From positions 1 through 44,849 of the forward strand of contig DATKAN010000060.1 in assembly GCA_035498035.1 (NCBI GenBank): DNA of 44,849 nucleotides, written 5' to 3'. The first letter of the stretch is position 1; each line of letters starts with the position of its first letter. The position numbers and the translations under genes were made by a program. Source of the stretch: Nitrospiria bacterium (GTDB lineage: Bacteria > Nitrospirota > Nitrospiria > JACQBZ01). Positions 1 through 8,554 of this stretch are shown piece by piece. A model generated the notes under the pieces. The model was not told where the DNA came from, ran no database searches, and saw nothing but the letters and a program-made list of their open reading frames with translations.

Positions 1-130
1 GGTCTATCCGGAAGGCACCTGGTACCAGAAGGTCACGCCCAACGATGTTGCCGAGATCCTGGAGCAACATATCATCAAGGGGCAGCCGGTTAAACGGCTC
101 CTTCTCCCCGACGCGGTCTGGGGGCCCTAG
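1..130 (+). CDS. (2Fe-2S) ferredoxin-like protein, C-terminal end (partial)
   Basis: An open frame enters from the left edge (first full codon at base 2) and stops at TAG 128-130, giving 42 residues. The visible tail contains VYPEGTWYQKVTP, then a helix with DVAEILEQHI and a final GQPVKRLLLPD. This pattern matches the C-terminus of small thioredoxin-fold 2Fe-2S ferredoxins (NuoE/Shethna-like), where the Y/W-containing strand and the EI.EQH helix close the fold. The cluster-binding cysteines lie outside the window, so function is inferred from the tail alone. A perfect 28-bp dyad follows 17 bases after the stop. Confidence 0.6.
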   Translation, partial: VYPEGTWYQKVTPNDVAEILEQHIIKGQPVKRLLLPDAVWGP

Positions 131-147
131 CAGGTCGCTGAGCCATC

Positions 148-175
148 GTAGGGGCGTATTGCAATACGCCCCTAC
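148..175. repeat. Perfect 28-bp dyad, GTAGGGGC family
   Basis: GTAGGGGCGTATT is followed immediately by its mirror, ending GCCCCTAC. It is a perfect palindrome with no loop, lying between the ferredoxin-like gene and moaB and ending 9 bases before the moaB start. It has no T-tract, so it is not a classic terminator. It belongs to the same family as the dyads at 5344, 8508, 31824, 32341, 32443 and 33689. Confidence 0.85.
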
Positions 176-184
176 AAAACACGA

Positions 185-688
185 ATGGGTCATAAAGAAC
201 ACAAAGCGCAAGCGCCCTCCAGGGTGAGTTGCGCCGCCGTCACGGTGAGTGATACGCGCACGCCTGAAACGGACACGAGCGGCGCCTTGATCCGCAAGCT
301 CCTCGCGGATTATGGCCATCGCATCGTGTCCTCCCACCATGTCAAGGACGAGCCGGCCGAGATCCAAAAACTTCTCGGCGCTCTTTCACAAAATCCGGAC
401 GTTCAGTCCGTGATCTTAAATGGCGGGACCGGAATTTCTAAGCGGGACGGAACCTACGAAGCCGTCGTCAAATTGCTGGACAAGCAACTGGACGGATTCG
501 GCGAGCTTTTCCGTTCCCTGAGCTATCAAGAAATCGGTCCGGCGGCGATGATGAGTCGCGCCGTGGCGGGGACCTACGGGGGCAAGATCGTGATCTCGAT
601 CCCCGGGTCCGAAGCGGCCGTCCGACTCGCCATGGAAAAGCTGATCCTTCCCGAACTGGGCCATCTGGTCCGTGAAATCAATCGCTAA
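185..688 (+). CDS. moaB: Molybdenum cofactor biosynthesis protein MoaB
   Basis: This 167-residue protein has the MoaB/Mog fold. It shows an N-terminal AAVTVSDTRTPETDTSG strand-loop, the GGTG molybdopterin-binding motif at residues 80-83, the GFGELFRSLS and IGPAAMMSRAVAG segments, and a late IPGS motif. MoaB/Mog proteins adenylylate molybdopterin before molybdate insertion in the cytoplasm. Length fits the family. ATG at 185 gives the usual HKEHKA leader before the core, but no clear Shine-Dalgarno precedes it. It is monocistronic here. A Moco-dependent candidate enzyme (YuiH type) lies 10.5 kb downstream, so Moco is probably used in this genome. Confidence 0.93.
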   Translation: MGHKEHKAQAPSRVSCAAVTVSDTRTPETDTSGALIRKLLADYGHRIVSSHHVKDEPAEIQKLLGALSQNPDVQSVILNGGTGISKRDGTYEAVVKLLDKQLDGFGELFRSLSYQEIGPAAMMSRAVAGTYGGKIVISIPGSEAAVRLAMEKLILPELGHLVREINR

Positions 689-738
689 GGGTCTCGGAAA
701 CAATTTGGCCCAGACTTAACCGGACCCCCGGCTCAGGC

Positions 739-767
739 TTGACGTCTTCCGAAATCCATCTTACACT
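739..767 (+). promoter_or_regulatory. Sigma70-type promoter for the 797-2950 operon
   Basis: TTGACG (739-744), a 17-base spacer, then TACACT (762-767). The expected start point lies near 774, giving a short leader with AGGAGAG (784-790) before the ATG at 797. Confidence 0.65.
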
Positions 768-796
768 TAAATAAGATTCATTTAGGAGAGGGCGTG

Positions 797-2002
797 ATGG
801 GCTATCGTTATGTGATTCTCGGTGCCGGACGTCAGGGCACGGCCTGTGCCTATGATCTGGCCCTCTTCGGCGAAGCCGAGCGGATCGTCCTTGCGGATGC
901 CAATCCCGACTTTTCTCAAAAATCGGCCGAACGGCTTCGTCGTCTTTTGCCCTCTTCCAACACCACCCGGATTGAAGCCGTTGAAATCTCGGTCCAGAAC
1001 CATTCGGATTTGATGAAGGTCCTGCGGGACGCCTCGGCCGTGATGAGCGCGGTGCCCTACTATTATAATCCCCGGATCGCCCGGGCCGCGATCGATGCCG
1101 CCGTCCCGATGTGCGATCTGGGCGGCGATATCGAAGCCGTCCTCGAAGTACAACGGTTGTCGGGGGCCGCGAAGGCCGCGGGCATCGCGATCGTTCCGGA
1201 CTGCGGCCTGGCTCCTGGGATGAATAATATCCTGGCGGTTTACGGCATGGAACGGTTGGATGAGACTGTGTCGGTTCAGATCCGCTGCGGGGGTCTTCCG
1301 CAAATCCCGCGGCCGCCGTTGGCTTACCGGGTCGTCTTTAATCTCGATGGGATGTTGAACAACTATTTCGGAAAGGCCTACGTCCTTCGGAACGCCAAGG
1401 TAACAGAGATCGAAACGTTCAGCGGTCTGGAAAAGATCCGTTTTCCGAAGCCGCTGGGGGCGTGCGAGGCCTTCGTGACGGCCGGGGCGACTTCAAGCTG
1501 CCCCTGGACGTTCGAGGGACGGCTCCAGTCCTACGACTATAAAACCGTCCGCTACGCGGGGCATTATGAGAAAATCAAGCTGCTTCGCGATCTCGGACTG
1601 CTGGACCTCCGCCCGGTCTCGGTCAAGGGGACGTCCGTGGCCCCCAGGGACCTTTTCGTGAAGGTGGTCGGCGACCGAATCGCCTTTCCGGAGGATCGCG
1701 ACCTGGTCGTGCTTCGGGTGATCTGCCGGGGCCGGAAAAACCGGCGGCCGGCCGAGGTGGTACTGGATATGCTCGAATATCATGATCCCGCCACCGGATT
1801 TTCGGCCATGGAACGGACGACCGGCTTCTCAACGGGGATCGTGGCCGCGATGCTGGCCCGCGGCGAGATCCGGGAAAAGGGGGTTGTGCCGCTCGAGACG
1901 GCGATTCCGGCCGGACCCTTTGTGAAGGAGCTGGGCCGGCGGGGGATGGCAGTCCGGGAGAAAATAGTGTATCGTAAGAATAGGCGCAAAATAAAGGGGT
2001 GA
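797..2002 (+). CDS. Saccharopine dehydrogenase-family oxidoreductase (lysine dehydrogenase-like)
   Basis: About 401 residues. The N-terminus has a Rossmann dinucleotide site, YVILGAGRQG, with GAGRQG at residues 9-14, followed by an acidic residue closing the second strand (VLADAN). The middle and C-terminal parts (DCGLAPGMNN, GGLPQIP, and the late ATGFSAMERTTGFSTGI) match the saccharopine/lysine 6-dehydrogenase family. These enzymes use NAD(P) on lysine-derived or related amino-acid substrates; the actual substrate cannot be read from the sequence. ATG 797 is preferred over GTG 794 because AGGAGAG lies 6 bases upstream. It is the first gene of a three-gene operon, with a 4-base gap to the next. 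Confidence 0.82.
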   Translation: MGYRYVILGAGRQGTACAYDLALFGEAERIVLADANPDFSQKSAERLRRLLPSSNTTRIEAVEISVQNHSDLMKVLRDASAVMSAVPYYYNPRIARAAIDAAVPMCDLGGDIEAVLEVQRLSGAAKAAGIAIVPDCGLAPGMNNILAVYGMERLDETVSVQIRCGGLPQIPRPPLAYRVVFNLDGMLNNYFGKAYVLRNAKVTEIETFSGLEKIRFPKPLGACEAFVTAGATSSCPWTFEGRLQSYDYKTVRYAGHYEKIKLLRDLGLLDLRPVSVKGTSVAPRDLFVKVVGDRIAFPEDRDLVVLRVICRGRKNRRPAEVVLDMLEYHDPATGFSAMERTTGFSTGIVAAMLARGEIREKGVVPLETAIPAGPFVKELGRRGMAVREKIVYRKNRRKIKG

Positions 2003-2006
2003 GACG

Positions 2007-2522
2007 ATGGCGGGAAAACATATCGATCACATCGCATTCCGCGTGGCCGATCTGGAAAAGGCCGTTAAATTTTACACCGAGGTGATGGAATTCGAAGTGA
2101 CCGATCGGTTCTTTATCGACTTTGAGGACGATACCAAGGCCCGATGCGCCGCCCTCAAAGCGAAGGACGGCCAGGGGATCTCGGTCTTTCTCAGCGAGGG
2201 CGTGGGCGAGGGCGGCGTCGTCAAGGAATGGGTGAAGGAGCACGGAAACGCGCTGCACCACATCGCCTATGCCGTGGACGACATTAAAAAGGAAGTGGCC
2301 GACATGAAGAAAAGGGGGATCCAATTTACCACGGAAGAGGTGCTGGACAGCGAGGAGTTGACCCAGATCTTCACCAAACCGGCCCCCGAGACCGGAATCA
2401 TTCACGAGATCATCCAACGCAAGGGAAGCAAGAGCTTCTCCGTCAACAACGTCAAACGCCTCATGGCTTCGACGAGAGATTTAAACAAAGACGAAACAGC
2501 TAAGTCCGCCAGAAAGAAATAA
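2007..2522 (+). CDS. VOC-family (glyoxalase/HPPD-like) metalloprotein
   Basis: 171 residues with two beta-alpha-beta-beta-beta VOC modules. Likely metal ligands are the His in HIDHIAF (residue 8), the His in LHHIAYAVDD and the Glu in IHEIIQRKG. The EIIQRKG end and the following FSVNNVKRL helix resemble the C-terminal half of 4-hydroxyphenylpyruvate dioxygenase, while the length is closer to methylmalonyl-CoA epimerase or glyoxalase I. It starts 5 bases after the stop of the preceding dehydrogenase, which implies co-transcription and perhaps a shared amino-acid catabolic role (inference). A Lys-rich tail follows the fold. The specific reaction is undetermined. Confidence 0.8.
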   Translation: MAGKHIDHIAFRVADLEKAVKFYTEVMEFEVTDRFFIDFEDDTKARCAALKAKDGQGISVFLSEGVGEGGVVKEWVKEHGNALHHIAYAVDDIKKEVADMKKRGIQFTTEEVLDSEELTQIFTKPAPETGIIHEIIQRKGSKSFSVNNVKRLMASTRDLNKDETAKSARKK

Positions 2523-2530
2523 CGGCCCTC

Positions 2531-2950
2531 ATGCCCCTCTTCCCCGTTTCAGGCCCGAAACAGAAGCAATTGATCGAACGGATGCAGCGGCTCGGCATCC
2601 GGGAGGAGGATCTGGACGAAAGTTTCGTCCGTTCCTCCGGTCCGGGCGGACAAAACGTCAACAAGACCTCGACCGCCGTTGTGTTGGTCCACCGGCCGAC
2701 CGGAATCACGGTCAAATGTCAGGAGGCGCGGTCGCAGGGCTTGAATCGTTTTTTGGCGCGACGGCTGATGCTGGATCGGATCGAAGGGGAGCGTCTCGGA
2801 GCTGTCAGCGCGGAACGGAAACGCGTCGAGAAGATCCGGCGGCAGAAACGCCGGCGGTCGCGCCGCGCCAAGGAAAAGATGCTGGCGAACAAGCGGCATC
2901 AAGCGGTCAAAAAACGCGAACGGGGGGCGGTGCGTCCGGGGGAGCCATAG
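2531..2950 (+). CDS. Peptide chain release factor-like GGQ protein (ArfB/mtRF-R type)
   Basis: 139 residues. It carries the peptidyl-tRNA hydrolysis motif SSGPGGQNVNKTST near residues 36-49 but lacks the codon-recognition domain of RF1/RF2. A strongly basic tail (RRQKRRRSRRAKEK and onward) resembles the ArfB/ICT1/C12orf65 tail that enters the empty mRNA channel of stalled ribosomes. By family it should release peptidyl-tRNA from stalled or split ribosomes without a stop codon. It is the last gene of the operon, 8 bases after the VOC stop, and converges on the CBS-domain gene with only a 7-base gap. Confidence 0.85.
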   Translation: MPLFPVSGPKQKQLIERMQRLGIREEDLDESFVRSSGPGGQNVNKTSTAVVLVHRPTGITVKCQEARSQGLNRFLARRLMLDRIEGERLGAVSAERKRVEKIRRQKRRRSRRAKEKMLANKRHQAVKKRERGAVRPGEP

Positions 2951-2957
2951 CGGTTGG

Positions 2958-3356
2958 TCAATCAATCCCCATGCGCGGCTCGGACTGTTTCTTGAAATAG
3001 ACCAGCAGGTCGCGCACGGATAGAACCCCCACGATCTTCCCGCGCTCGGTGATTCCAAGGTGCCTAATTCCCACCTCCCCCATCAGGTCGAAGGCATCCT
3101 GGGGCGATCGGGTGAGCTCGATGGAGATGATCGGTTTGCTGATGATCGATTCGACCGCGTCCTTCTTGAGATCGAGACCTTTGGCCGCGGCCTTGCGGAC
3201 GACGTCGGTCTCGGTGAGAATCCCAACCAGCTGACCTTCTTTTTCGACAAACAACGAGCCGACCTTCTGGATCCCCATGATCCGTGCCGCCTCCTGGATC
3301 GTGGTGCCCACCGAAATTTTTTTGATTTCCCGTTTCATTAATAGGGCTAAGGACAT
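2958..3356 (-). CDS. CBS-domain protein (paired CBS module)
   Basis: 132 residues made almost entirely of two CBS motifs. The first reads GTTIQEAARIM...GSLFVEKEGQLVGILTETDVVRK, the second SPQDAFDLMGEVGIRHLGITERGKIVGVLSVRDLL. Paired CBS modules bind adenosyl ligands such as AMP, ATP or SAM and act as regulatory sensors. No catalytic domain is attached, so it is a stand-alone sensor whose partner is not obvious from the neighbourhood. Its 3' end faces the release-factor-like gene. Confidence 0.85.
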   Translation of the reverse strand: MSLALLMKREIKKISVGTTIQEAARIMGIQKVGSLFVEKEGQLVGILTETDVVRKAAAKGLDLKKDAVESIISKPIISIELTRSPQDAFDLMGEVGIRHLGITERGKIVGVLSVRDLLVYFKKQSEPRMGID

Positions 3357-3450
3357 GACGTTCTCCGCCTCCGTCTGGAATCAACGATGGGTGGCATTAT
3401 ACTCAATCCGATCGGGCATCGCAAGTTATGAAGGAATCGGGTCGGGCCGT

Positions 3451-4482
3451 TTAGGAGGGGACGAGGATCAGCTTGCCGAAGCTGTTCCGTTCCAGCATCC
3501 GTTCCTGCGCCTTGCGCGCCTCCTTCAAGGGAAAGACCGAATCAATGACCGGCTTGAGCTTTCCGATTTCCATCAGCTTGGTCACTTCCAGCAGCTCGCT
3601 TCGCGTCCCCATCATCGAGCCGAGGATCGAAAGCTGGCGCGAGAAGATGTATCGGAGATCCGTCCTGGCCTCCGGTCCGGAGGTGGCGCCGCAGGTGACG
3701 AGCTTCCCGTTTTTCGCCAGGGAGGTGAGGCTTTTGTCCCAGGTCTCCGGCCCGACATGTTCGAAAACGATGTCGACGCCCTTCCCACCGGTGAGCTCGC
3801 GGATCTTGTTCGAGAAATCCTCCCGTCGGTAGTTGATCCCCTCATCCGCGCCGAGGGCCCTGGCCTTTTCCAGCTTGTCGTCCCGGCCGGCCGCGGCGAT
3901 CACCCAGGCCCCGGCCAGTTTCGCGATCTGGATCGCCGCGGTTCCGATTCCGCTTCCGGCCGCCAGGACCAGCACCTCCTGACCGGCCTTCAGTTCGGCC
4001 CGCGTGATGAGCATGTGCCACGCGGTGACGAAGGCCAGCGGGTAGGAGGCGGCATCCTCAAAGCTCAGCACGCCGGGCATGGTGAGGACATTGATCGCGG
4101 GGACGTTGAGGTATTCCGCGTATCCTCCATTGGAATGGGCGCCCACGATCTTGTACGCGATGCACATGTTGTCCTGCCCCGAAAGGCAGTAGGCGCACCG
4201 AAAGCAGCTCAGCCCCGGCGCCACGATCACTTTTTCACCCCGGTTGATCCCGGTGACACCGGGTCCGACCGCCTCCACGACCCCGGCGACGTCGCAGCCC
4301 GAGATGTGCGGCATCGTGGTCTTGTAGGCCGGGATGCCCTGCCGGACCCAGATGTCCACGTGATTGATCGAGCAGGCCTTGACCCGGATCAGGACCTCGT
4401 CCTCTCCGGGGGCCGGCGTCGGGACGTCCTGATAGACCAGTTTTTCGGGACCGCCGTGTTCGTGAAAGACGACCGCCTTCAT
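3451..4482 (-). CDS. Zinc-dependent alcohol dehydrogenase family protein (MDR superfamily)
   Basis: 344 residues from the internal ATG at 4482. Starting 13 codons further upstream would read through a dispersed repeat, so MKAVVFHEHGG is taken as the N-terminus. It has a GroES-like domain with a structural zinc lobe CFRCAYCLSGQDNMC (four Cys) and a Rossmann domain with VLVLAAGSGIGTAAIQIA. Similar MDR proteins are NAD(P)H-dependent alcohol dehydrogenases or quinone/enoyl reductases; substrate unknown. It lies head-to-tail with the SDR and acs genes on the minus strand, but a repeat separates it from the SDR gene, so co-transcription is uncertain. Confidence 0.87.
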   Translation of the reverse strand: MKAVVFHEHGGPEKLVYQDVPTPAPGEDEVLIRVKACSINHVDIWVRQGIPAYKTTMPHISGCDVAGVVEAVGPGVTGINRGEKVIVAPGLSCFRCAYCLSGQDNMCIAYKIVGAHSNGGYAEYLNVPAINVLTMPGVLSFEDAASYPLAFVTAWHMLITRAELKAGQEVLVLAAGSGIGTAAIQIAKLAGAWVIAAAGRDDKLEKARALGADEGINYRREDFSNKIRELTGGKGVDIVFEHVGPETWDKSLTSLAKNGKLVTCGATSGPEARTDLRYIFSRQLSILGSMMGTRSELLEVTKLMEIGKLKPVIDSVFPLKEARKAQERMLERNSFGKLILVPS

Positions 4483-4487
4483 GGATT

Positions 4488-4563
4488 TATAGGGGCTCGC
4501 GTCGCCCCCTCCCAATGACAAGCCTTTGGAGCCTCCCCCTCTCGCTCCCTGTGGACGCTGGAA
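4488..4563. repeat. Dispersed intergenic repeat (copy related to 12190-12264)
   Basis: The block begins TATAGGGGCTCGCGTCGCCCCC and continues through GCCTTTGGAGCCTCCCCCTC. It aligns with the block at 12190-12264, with one degenerated arm in this copy. It fills the gap between the SDR and MDR genes and has no coding potential. Confidence 0.75.
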
Positions 4564-4576
4564 AACATAAACCCCT

Positions 4577-5323
4577 TTAGCCGCAACCCTCGACCGGACC
4601 CTTCATCAACGATCGCGCATCGAACGAATGGCCGCTCAAGGCCATGTCGTCCCTGAGAAGAAGATCGAGGGCGACCCGGGCGACCGCGTCCGGGGGCGGG
4701 AGCCGGCCCGGGTCCTCTTCGGGGTAGGCCGCCGCCCGCATCGCGGTCCGGGTTCCTTCAGGGTTCAAGGCCATGACCCGGATCCGATGCTCTCGAAGTT
4801 CCTCGGCCAGGATCTGCGTAAGTCCCTCCAGGCCGAATTTGGAAACGGAATAGCCTCCCCAGTGCGCCCGGCCCCGGCGGCCGACGCTGGAGGTGATGTT
4901 GAGGATGCAGCCCGACCGTCGGGGGATCATCAAACGCAGGACCTCTTGCGTGAGCAGAAACGGGGCGGTCAGATTGACCTTCAATACCGCTTCCCAATCC
5001 TTGAGCGGGTACTCGGCGATGGGCCGGCGCGGGCCCAGCAACGAGGCATTGTTGACCAGGATATCGATTCTCGAATAGCGACGCCGCAGATGGCTCGCCA
5101 GCGAGCGGACGGCCGCGGCCGACGCCAGATCCGCGACCCGGTAGGAGGCCTCGCCGTAGCCCCGCGTGATCTCCCCCACCGTATCCTTCAGTTCCCGCTC
5201 CGTCCGGGAGCAGATCGCCACGGCAGCGCCCTCCGCGGCCAGACGGATCGCGATCGCCCGGCCGATTCCGCGTCCGCCGCCCGTCACCAGCGCCACCGTT
5301 CCCTTAAAGCGGTTAGCGGGCAT
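4577..5323 (-). CDS. SDR-family NAD(P)-dependent oxidoreductase
   Basis: 248 residues with the classical short-chain dehydrogenase plan: cofactor loop TGGGRGIG near residues 15-22, NNAS near residue 90, the catalytic Ser in ITSSVGRRG, and the YSVSK (YxxxK) active site. The Arg/Ser in ICSRTERE after the second strand suggests NADPH preference. FabG-like 3-oxoacyl reductases have this architecture, but many other substrates are possible and the context does not decide. It is followed on the minus strand by the MDR dehydrogenase; a hairpin (5349-5368) separates it from acs upstream. Confidence 0.88.
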   Translation of the reverse strand: MPANRFKGTVALVTGGGRGIGRAIAIRLAAEGAAVAICSRTERELKDTVGEITRGYGEASYRVADLASAAAVRSLASHLRRRYSRIDILVNNASLLGPRRPIAEYPLKDWEAVLKVNLTAPFLLTQEVLRLMIPRRSGCILNITSSVGRRGRAHWGGYSVSKFGLEGLTQILAEELREHRIRVMALNPEGTRTAMRAAAYPEEDPGRLPPPDAVARVALDLLLRDDMALSGHSFDARSLMKGPVEGCG

Positions 5324-5343
5324 GGCAGCGCCACATCATGACG

Positions 5344-5372
5344 GTAGGGGGCGACCGAGCGGTCGCCCTTAC
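5344..5372. repeat. GTAGGGG dyad between acs and the SDR gene
   Basis: A 20-base hairpin, GGGCGACCG/AG/CGGTCGCCC at 5349-5368, sits inside an imperfect GTAGGGGG...CCTTAC dyad. The right arm overlaps the acs stop codon (TAA at 5371-5369 on the minus strand). It may attenuate transcription from acs into the SDR gene, but it has no T-tract. Confidence 0.75.
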
Positions 5373-7318
5373 TCCTCTTCCTGCATGAGCTTGGTCAGGA
5401 CCGAATAATCTTCCAGGGTGGTGGTATCCCCGACGGTCGTCTTCCCCGAGGCGATGTCCCGGAGCAGCCGGCGCATGATCTTCCCGCTGCGCGTTTTGGG
5501 AAGCGCGTCGGTGAATCGGATTTCGTCCGGACGGGCGATGGCTCCGATTTCTTTCGTGACGTGCTCGCGAAGCGTCTCTTTCAACGCCGCCGAAGGGTTG
5601 TTCCCGGTTTTGAGGGTGACGAAGGCCTCGATGGCCGTTCCCTTTAATTCGTCCGGCTTGCCGACCACGGCCGCCTCGGCCACGGTCGGATGACTGACCA
5701 GCGCGCTCTCGATTTCCATGGTGCCCAGCCGGTGGCCCGAAACGTTGATCACATCGTCCACGCGGCCCATCACCCAAAAATACCCGTCCTTGTCGCGACG
5801 GGCGCCGTCGCCCGTGAAATAACAGCCCTCGACGAAATTCCAGTACTGTGTTTTATACCGTTCGGGGTCCCCGTAGATCGTTCGGAGCATGGCCGGCCAC
5901 GGTTTCCGGATCACGAGATAGCCTCCCTGGTCCGGTCCGGCCGGCGTGCCGTCCTTGTTGACCACCTCCGCCACGATGCCGGGAAAGGGCAGGGTGGCCG
6001 AGCCGGGTTTGGTGGGGGTCGCTCCCGGCAACGGCGTAATAAGAATGGCCCCCGTCTCGGTTTGCCACCAGGTGTCCACGATGGGGGAGCGCCCCTTTCC
6101 AATGACGGTGTTGTACCACATCCAGGCTTCGGGGTTGATCGGCTCGCCCACCGTTCCCAGAAGCCGGAGGCTGCCGAGGTCGTGTTTCTCGGGCCACTGA
6201 TTTCCCAGCTTCATGAGGGCCCGGATCGCGGTCGGGGCGGTGTAGAAGACGTTCACGCGATATTTTTCAATCATTTCCCAGACCCGGTCTGGACCCGGAT
6301 GGGTCAGCGCGCCCTCGAACATCACCGAGGTGACGCCGTTGGCGAGGATCCCGTAGACGATGTAGCTGTGACCGGTGACCCAGCCGATGTCGGCGGTGCA
6401 CCAGTAGGTGTCCTCGTCTTTCAAGTCGAAGACCCACTTGCTGCTGATGTAGGTCTGGACGAGGTAACCGGCCGTGGAATGGACGACCCCCTTGGGTTTT
6501 CCGGTGGTGCCGCTGGTGTAGAGAATGAATAAGGGATGCTCCGAATCCAGCGGCTCGGCCTCGCAGACGGCGGACGCCCCTTTCATCAGGTCGTGCCACC
6601 AAAGGTCGCGATTCTCCTCCATCGGGACGGGCGATCCGACCCGGCGGACCACCACCACTTTCTCGATGGTGGGGGTCTGGGTCAGCGCCTTGTCCACATT
6701 CTCCTTCAGCGGAACGACCGCGCCCTTTCGGTAGCTGCCGTCGGCGGTGACGAGGAACCGGGCCTTGGCGTCGTTGATCCGGTCCTTGAGGGCCTCGGCC
6801 GAGAAGCCTCCGAATATGATGCTGTGGGTGGCCCCGATCCGGGCGCAGGCCAGCATTGCGATCGCCAGCTCCGGAACCATGGGCATGTAGAGGGCCACGC
6901 GATCACCGGGTCTCGCCCCCAACTGCTTCAGCACGTTGGCAAACTTGCAGACCTCGCGGTGAAGCTCCTGGAAGGTCAGGACTCGGGTGTCGCCGGGCTC
7001 GCCTTCCCAGATGATCGCGGCCTTGTTCCGACGCCAGGTCTGGAGGTGACGGTCGATGCAGTTGTAGGCGATGTTGATCTTGCCGCCCACGAACCACTTG
7101 GCGAACGGCGGGTCCCACTGAAGGACTTTTTTCCATTTTTTGAACCAATGAAGCTCGCCCGCGATCTTGGCCCAGAACGCCTCGGGTTTGGACTCGGCCG
7201 ACTGGGCGATCTTTTTGTATTCCTTCAGGCTTTTGATGTGGGCCCACCGGCTGAAGGCGGACCGGGGTTTGAAGACGCGGCGCTCTTTCAACACGGATTC
7301 GATGGTTGGTTGAGCCAT
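5369..7318 (-). CDS. acs: Acetyl-CoA synthetase, AMP-forming
   Basis: 649 residues from ATG 7318, chosen over an in-frame ATG at 7390 because GGAGG precedes it with good spacing and the earlier start would lie almost against the promoter. It converts acetate, ATP and CoA to acetyl-CoA through acetyl-AMP. Visible motifs are the P-loop-like [11 protein letters not shown], the adenylate-forming core WWQTETG, the hinge [16 protein letters not shown] and the C-terminal [14 protein letters not shown], whose Lys is the known acetylation site of Acs enzymes. Length is typical. It is divergent from a transketolase C-subunit gene with its own promoter. All key motifs are intact. Confidence 0.97.
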   Translation of the reverse strand: MAQPTIESVLKERRVFKPRSAFSRWAHIKSLKEYKKIAQSAESKPEAFWAKIAGELHWFKKWKKVLQWDPPFAKWFVGGKINIAYNCIDRHLQTWRRNKAAIIWEGEPGDTRVLTFQELHREVCKFANVLKQLGARPGDRVALYMPMVPELAIAMLACARIGATHSIIFGGFSAEALKDRINDAKARFLVTADGSYRKGAVVPLKENVDKALTQTPTIEKVVVVRRVGSPVPMEENRDLWWHDLMKGASAVCEAEPLDSEHPLFILYTSGTTGKPKGVVHSTAGYLVQTYISSKWVFDLKDEDTYWCTADIGWVTGHSYIVYGILANGVTSVMFEGALTHPGPDRVWEMIEKYRVNVFYTAPTAIRALMKLGNQWPEKHDLGSLRLLGTVGEPINPEAWMWYNTVIGKGRSPIVDTWWQTETGAILITPLPGATPTKPGSATLPFPGIVAEVVNKDGTPAGPDQGGYLVIRKPWPAMLRTIYGDPERYKTQYWNFVEGCYFTGDGARRDKDGYFWVMGRVDDVINVSGHRLGTMEIESALVSHPTVAEAAVVGKPDELKGTAIEAFVTLKTGNNPSAALKETLREHVTKEIGAIARPDEIRFTDALPKTRSGKIMRRLLRDIASGKTTVGDTTTLEDYSVLTKLMQEEE

Positions 7319-7401
7319 ATAGAAACCTCCGGATGCTCCTGTCGGGGAGATGGGTGGTGTGTGATTTTGGATCAAGAACGACGCCGGCAATAAACGCGGT
7401 T

Positions 7402-7431
7402 ATTGTAGTGTAGCCCGAAGGACTTTGTCAA
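7402..7431 (-). promoter_or_regulatory. Sigma70-type promoter for acs
   Basis: On the minus strand, TTGACA (7431-7426), an 18-base spacer, then TACAAT (7407-7402). The start point is expected near 7395, with a leader of about 75 nt carrying GGAGG before the ATG at 7318. Confidence 0.75.
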
Positions 7432-7459
7432 CCGCCGCGGGGCATGAGGGGGAGAGAAC

Positions 7460-7488
7460 TTGACATCCCCCCCGTGCGCGATTATGAT
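7460..7488 (+). promoter_or_regulatory. Sigma70-type promoter for the transketolase C-subunit gene
   Basis: TTGACA (7460-7465), a 17-base spacer, then TATGAT (7483-7488): close to consensus. It is placed back-to-back with the acs promoter, leaving 28 bases between the two -35 boxes. Confidence 0.8.
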
Positions 7489-7543
7489 CAGTACCACGTT
7501 TCGAAAAAGAGGATTCATTATCCATCAAACGGAGGGGGTTCCA

Positions 7544-8488
7544 GTGAAGATGCGCGAAAAGAAAATGGGTCCGGCGACCCGGGACGCCTACGGAGCGGCG
7601 CTGGCCGAGCTCGGGAAGGAAAATCCCAACGTGGTCGTTCTCGACGGCGATGTCTCCGGATCGACGAAAAGCCGGGCCTTCGCCAAGGAATTTCCGGAGC
7701 GCTTTTTCAATTTCGGCATCGCCGAAGCGAACCTGGTCTCGGCGGCGTCCGGGTTCGCCGCCTGCGGAAAGATTCCATTCGCCTCCAGCTTCTCGGCTTT
7801 TCTCATGTGCAAGACCTACGATCAGCTGCGGATGTCCGTCGCGAACCCCCATCTGAACGTCAAGTTGTGCGGCTCGCACAGCGGGATCAGCCTCGGCCAG
7901 GACGGCGCCTCCCAGATGGCCGTGGAAGACCTCGCGCTGGCCTGTTCGCTCCCCAAGTTTACGGTCCTCGTTCCGGCGGATGAAACGGCCACGCGCGCGC
8001 TGGTGAAACGGGCGGCGGAGCATTCGGGCCCGGTTTTCATCCGTACCAGCCGGCCGAACGTGCCCCTGATCTATTCGCCGGGAGAGCCGTTCGAGATCGG
8101 CCGGGCCAAGCTCCTCCGGCCGGGAAAAGACGTGACGGTGATCGCCATCGGGATGCTGGTCTGGGAAGCGCTTGAGGCGGCGGAGCGTTGCGCGGAAAAG
8201 GGGATCGATGTCCGCGTGATCGATATGCCCACCGTCAAACCGCTCGATGAAGAGGCGATCGTCTCGGCGGCCAAGGAGACCGGCGCGATCGTCACGGCGG
8301 AGGAGCACCTGATCGACGGCGGCTTGGGCAGCCGGGTCGCCCAAGTGGTCGTTCAGAATCATCCCGTTCCGATGGAGTTCGTCGGCCTCAAGAACACGTA
8401 TGCCGAGTCGGGGACGCCGGCCCAATTGTTCGAGCGATACGGCCTTACCGCGAACGCCATTGTCGAGGCGATCGAGACCGTGTGTTAA
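7544..8488 (+). CDS. Transketolase, C-terminal subunit (orphan)
   Basis: 314 residues from GTG 7544, supported by GGAGGGGG (7531-7538); ATG 7550 is two codons later. It contains the pyrimidine-binding domain (VVVLDGDVSGST, the FNFGIAEANLVSAASGFAACG segment with the ThDP-activating Glu, and HSGISLGQDGASQMAVEDLA) and the C-terminal transketolase domain (PGKDVTVIAIGMLVWEALEAAE, then AEEHLIDGGLGSRV). Split transketolases need a partner carrying the ThDP pyrophosphate-binding N-terminal domain, normally the preceding gene. Here the preceding gene is acs on the other strand and the next is hypothetical, so the partner must be elsewhere. DXS and pyruvate dehydrogenase E1-beta are related alternatives, but the sequence favours transketolase. 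Confidence 0.88.
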   Translation: MKMREKKMGPATRDAYGAALAELGKENPNVVVLDGDVSGSTKSRAFAKEFPERFFNFGIAEANLVSAASGFAACGKIPFASSFSAFLMCKTYDQLRMSVANPHLNVKLCGSHSGISLGQDGASQMAVEDLALACSLPKFTVLVPADETATRALVKRAAEHSGPVFIRTSRPNVPLIYSPGEPFEIGRAKLLRPGKDVTVIAIGMLVWEALEAAERCAEKGIDVRVIDMPTVKPLDEEAIVSAAKETGAIVTAEEHLIDGGLGSRVAQVVVQNHPVPMEFVGLKNTYAESGTPAQLFERYGLTANAIVEAIETVC

Positions 8489-8507
8489 AAATTCGTGTCC
8501 TGACCGT

Positions 8508-8535
8508 GTAGGGGCGCACGGCCGTGCGCCCCTAC
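8508..8535. repeat. Perfect 28-bp dyad, GTAGGGGC family
   Basis: GTAGGGGCGCACGG is followed directly by its mirror, ending GCGCCCCTAC. It lies between the transketolase-subunit stop and the hypothetical gene at 8555. It could terminate the upstream gene as an RNA hairpin, but no T-tract follows. Confidence 0.85.
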
Positions 8536-8554
8536 GATACATTGCGGCGATCCG

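Noticed and set aside
7460-7543. ATG at 7460 as the start of the transketolase subunit
   Set aside because: The codons overlap a near-consensus promoter (7460-7488), and the extra residues do not resemble the family. GTG 7544 has a strong GGAGGGGG site.
8508-8535. Dyad as a rho-independent terminator of the transketolase gene
   Set aside because: The stem is strong but no T-run follows on either strand, so it is listed as a repeat only.
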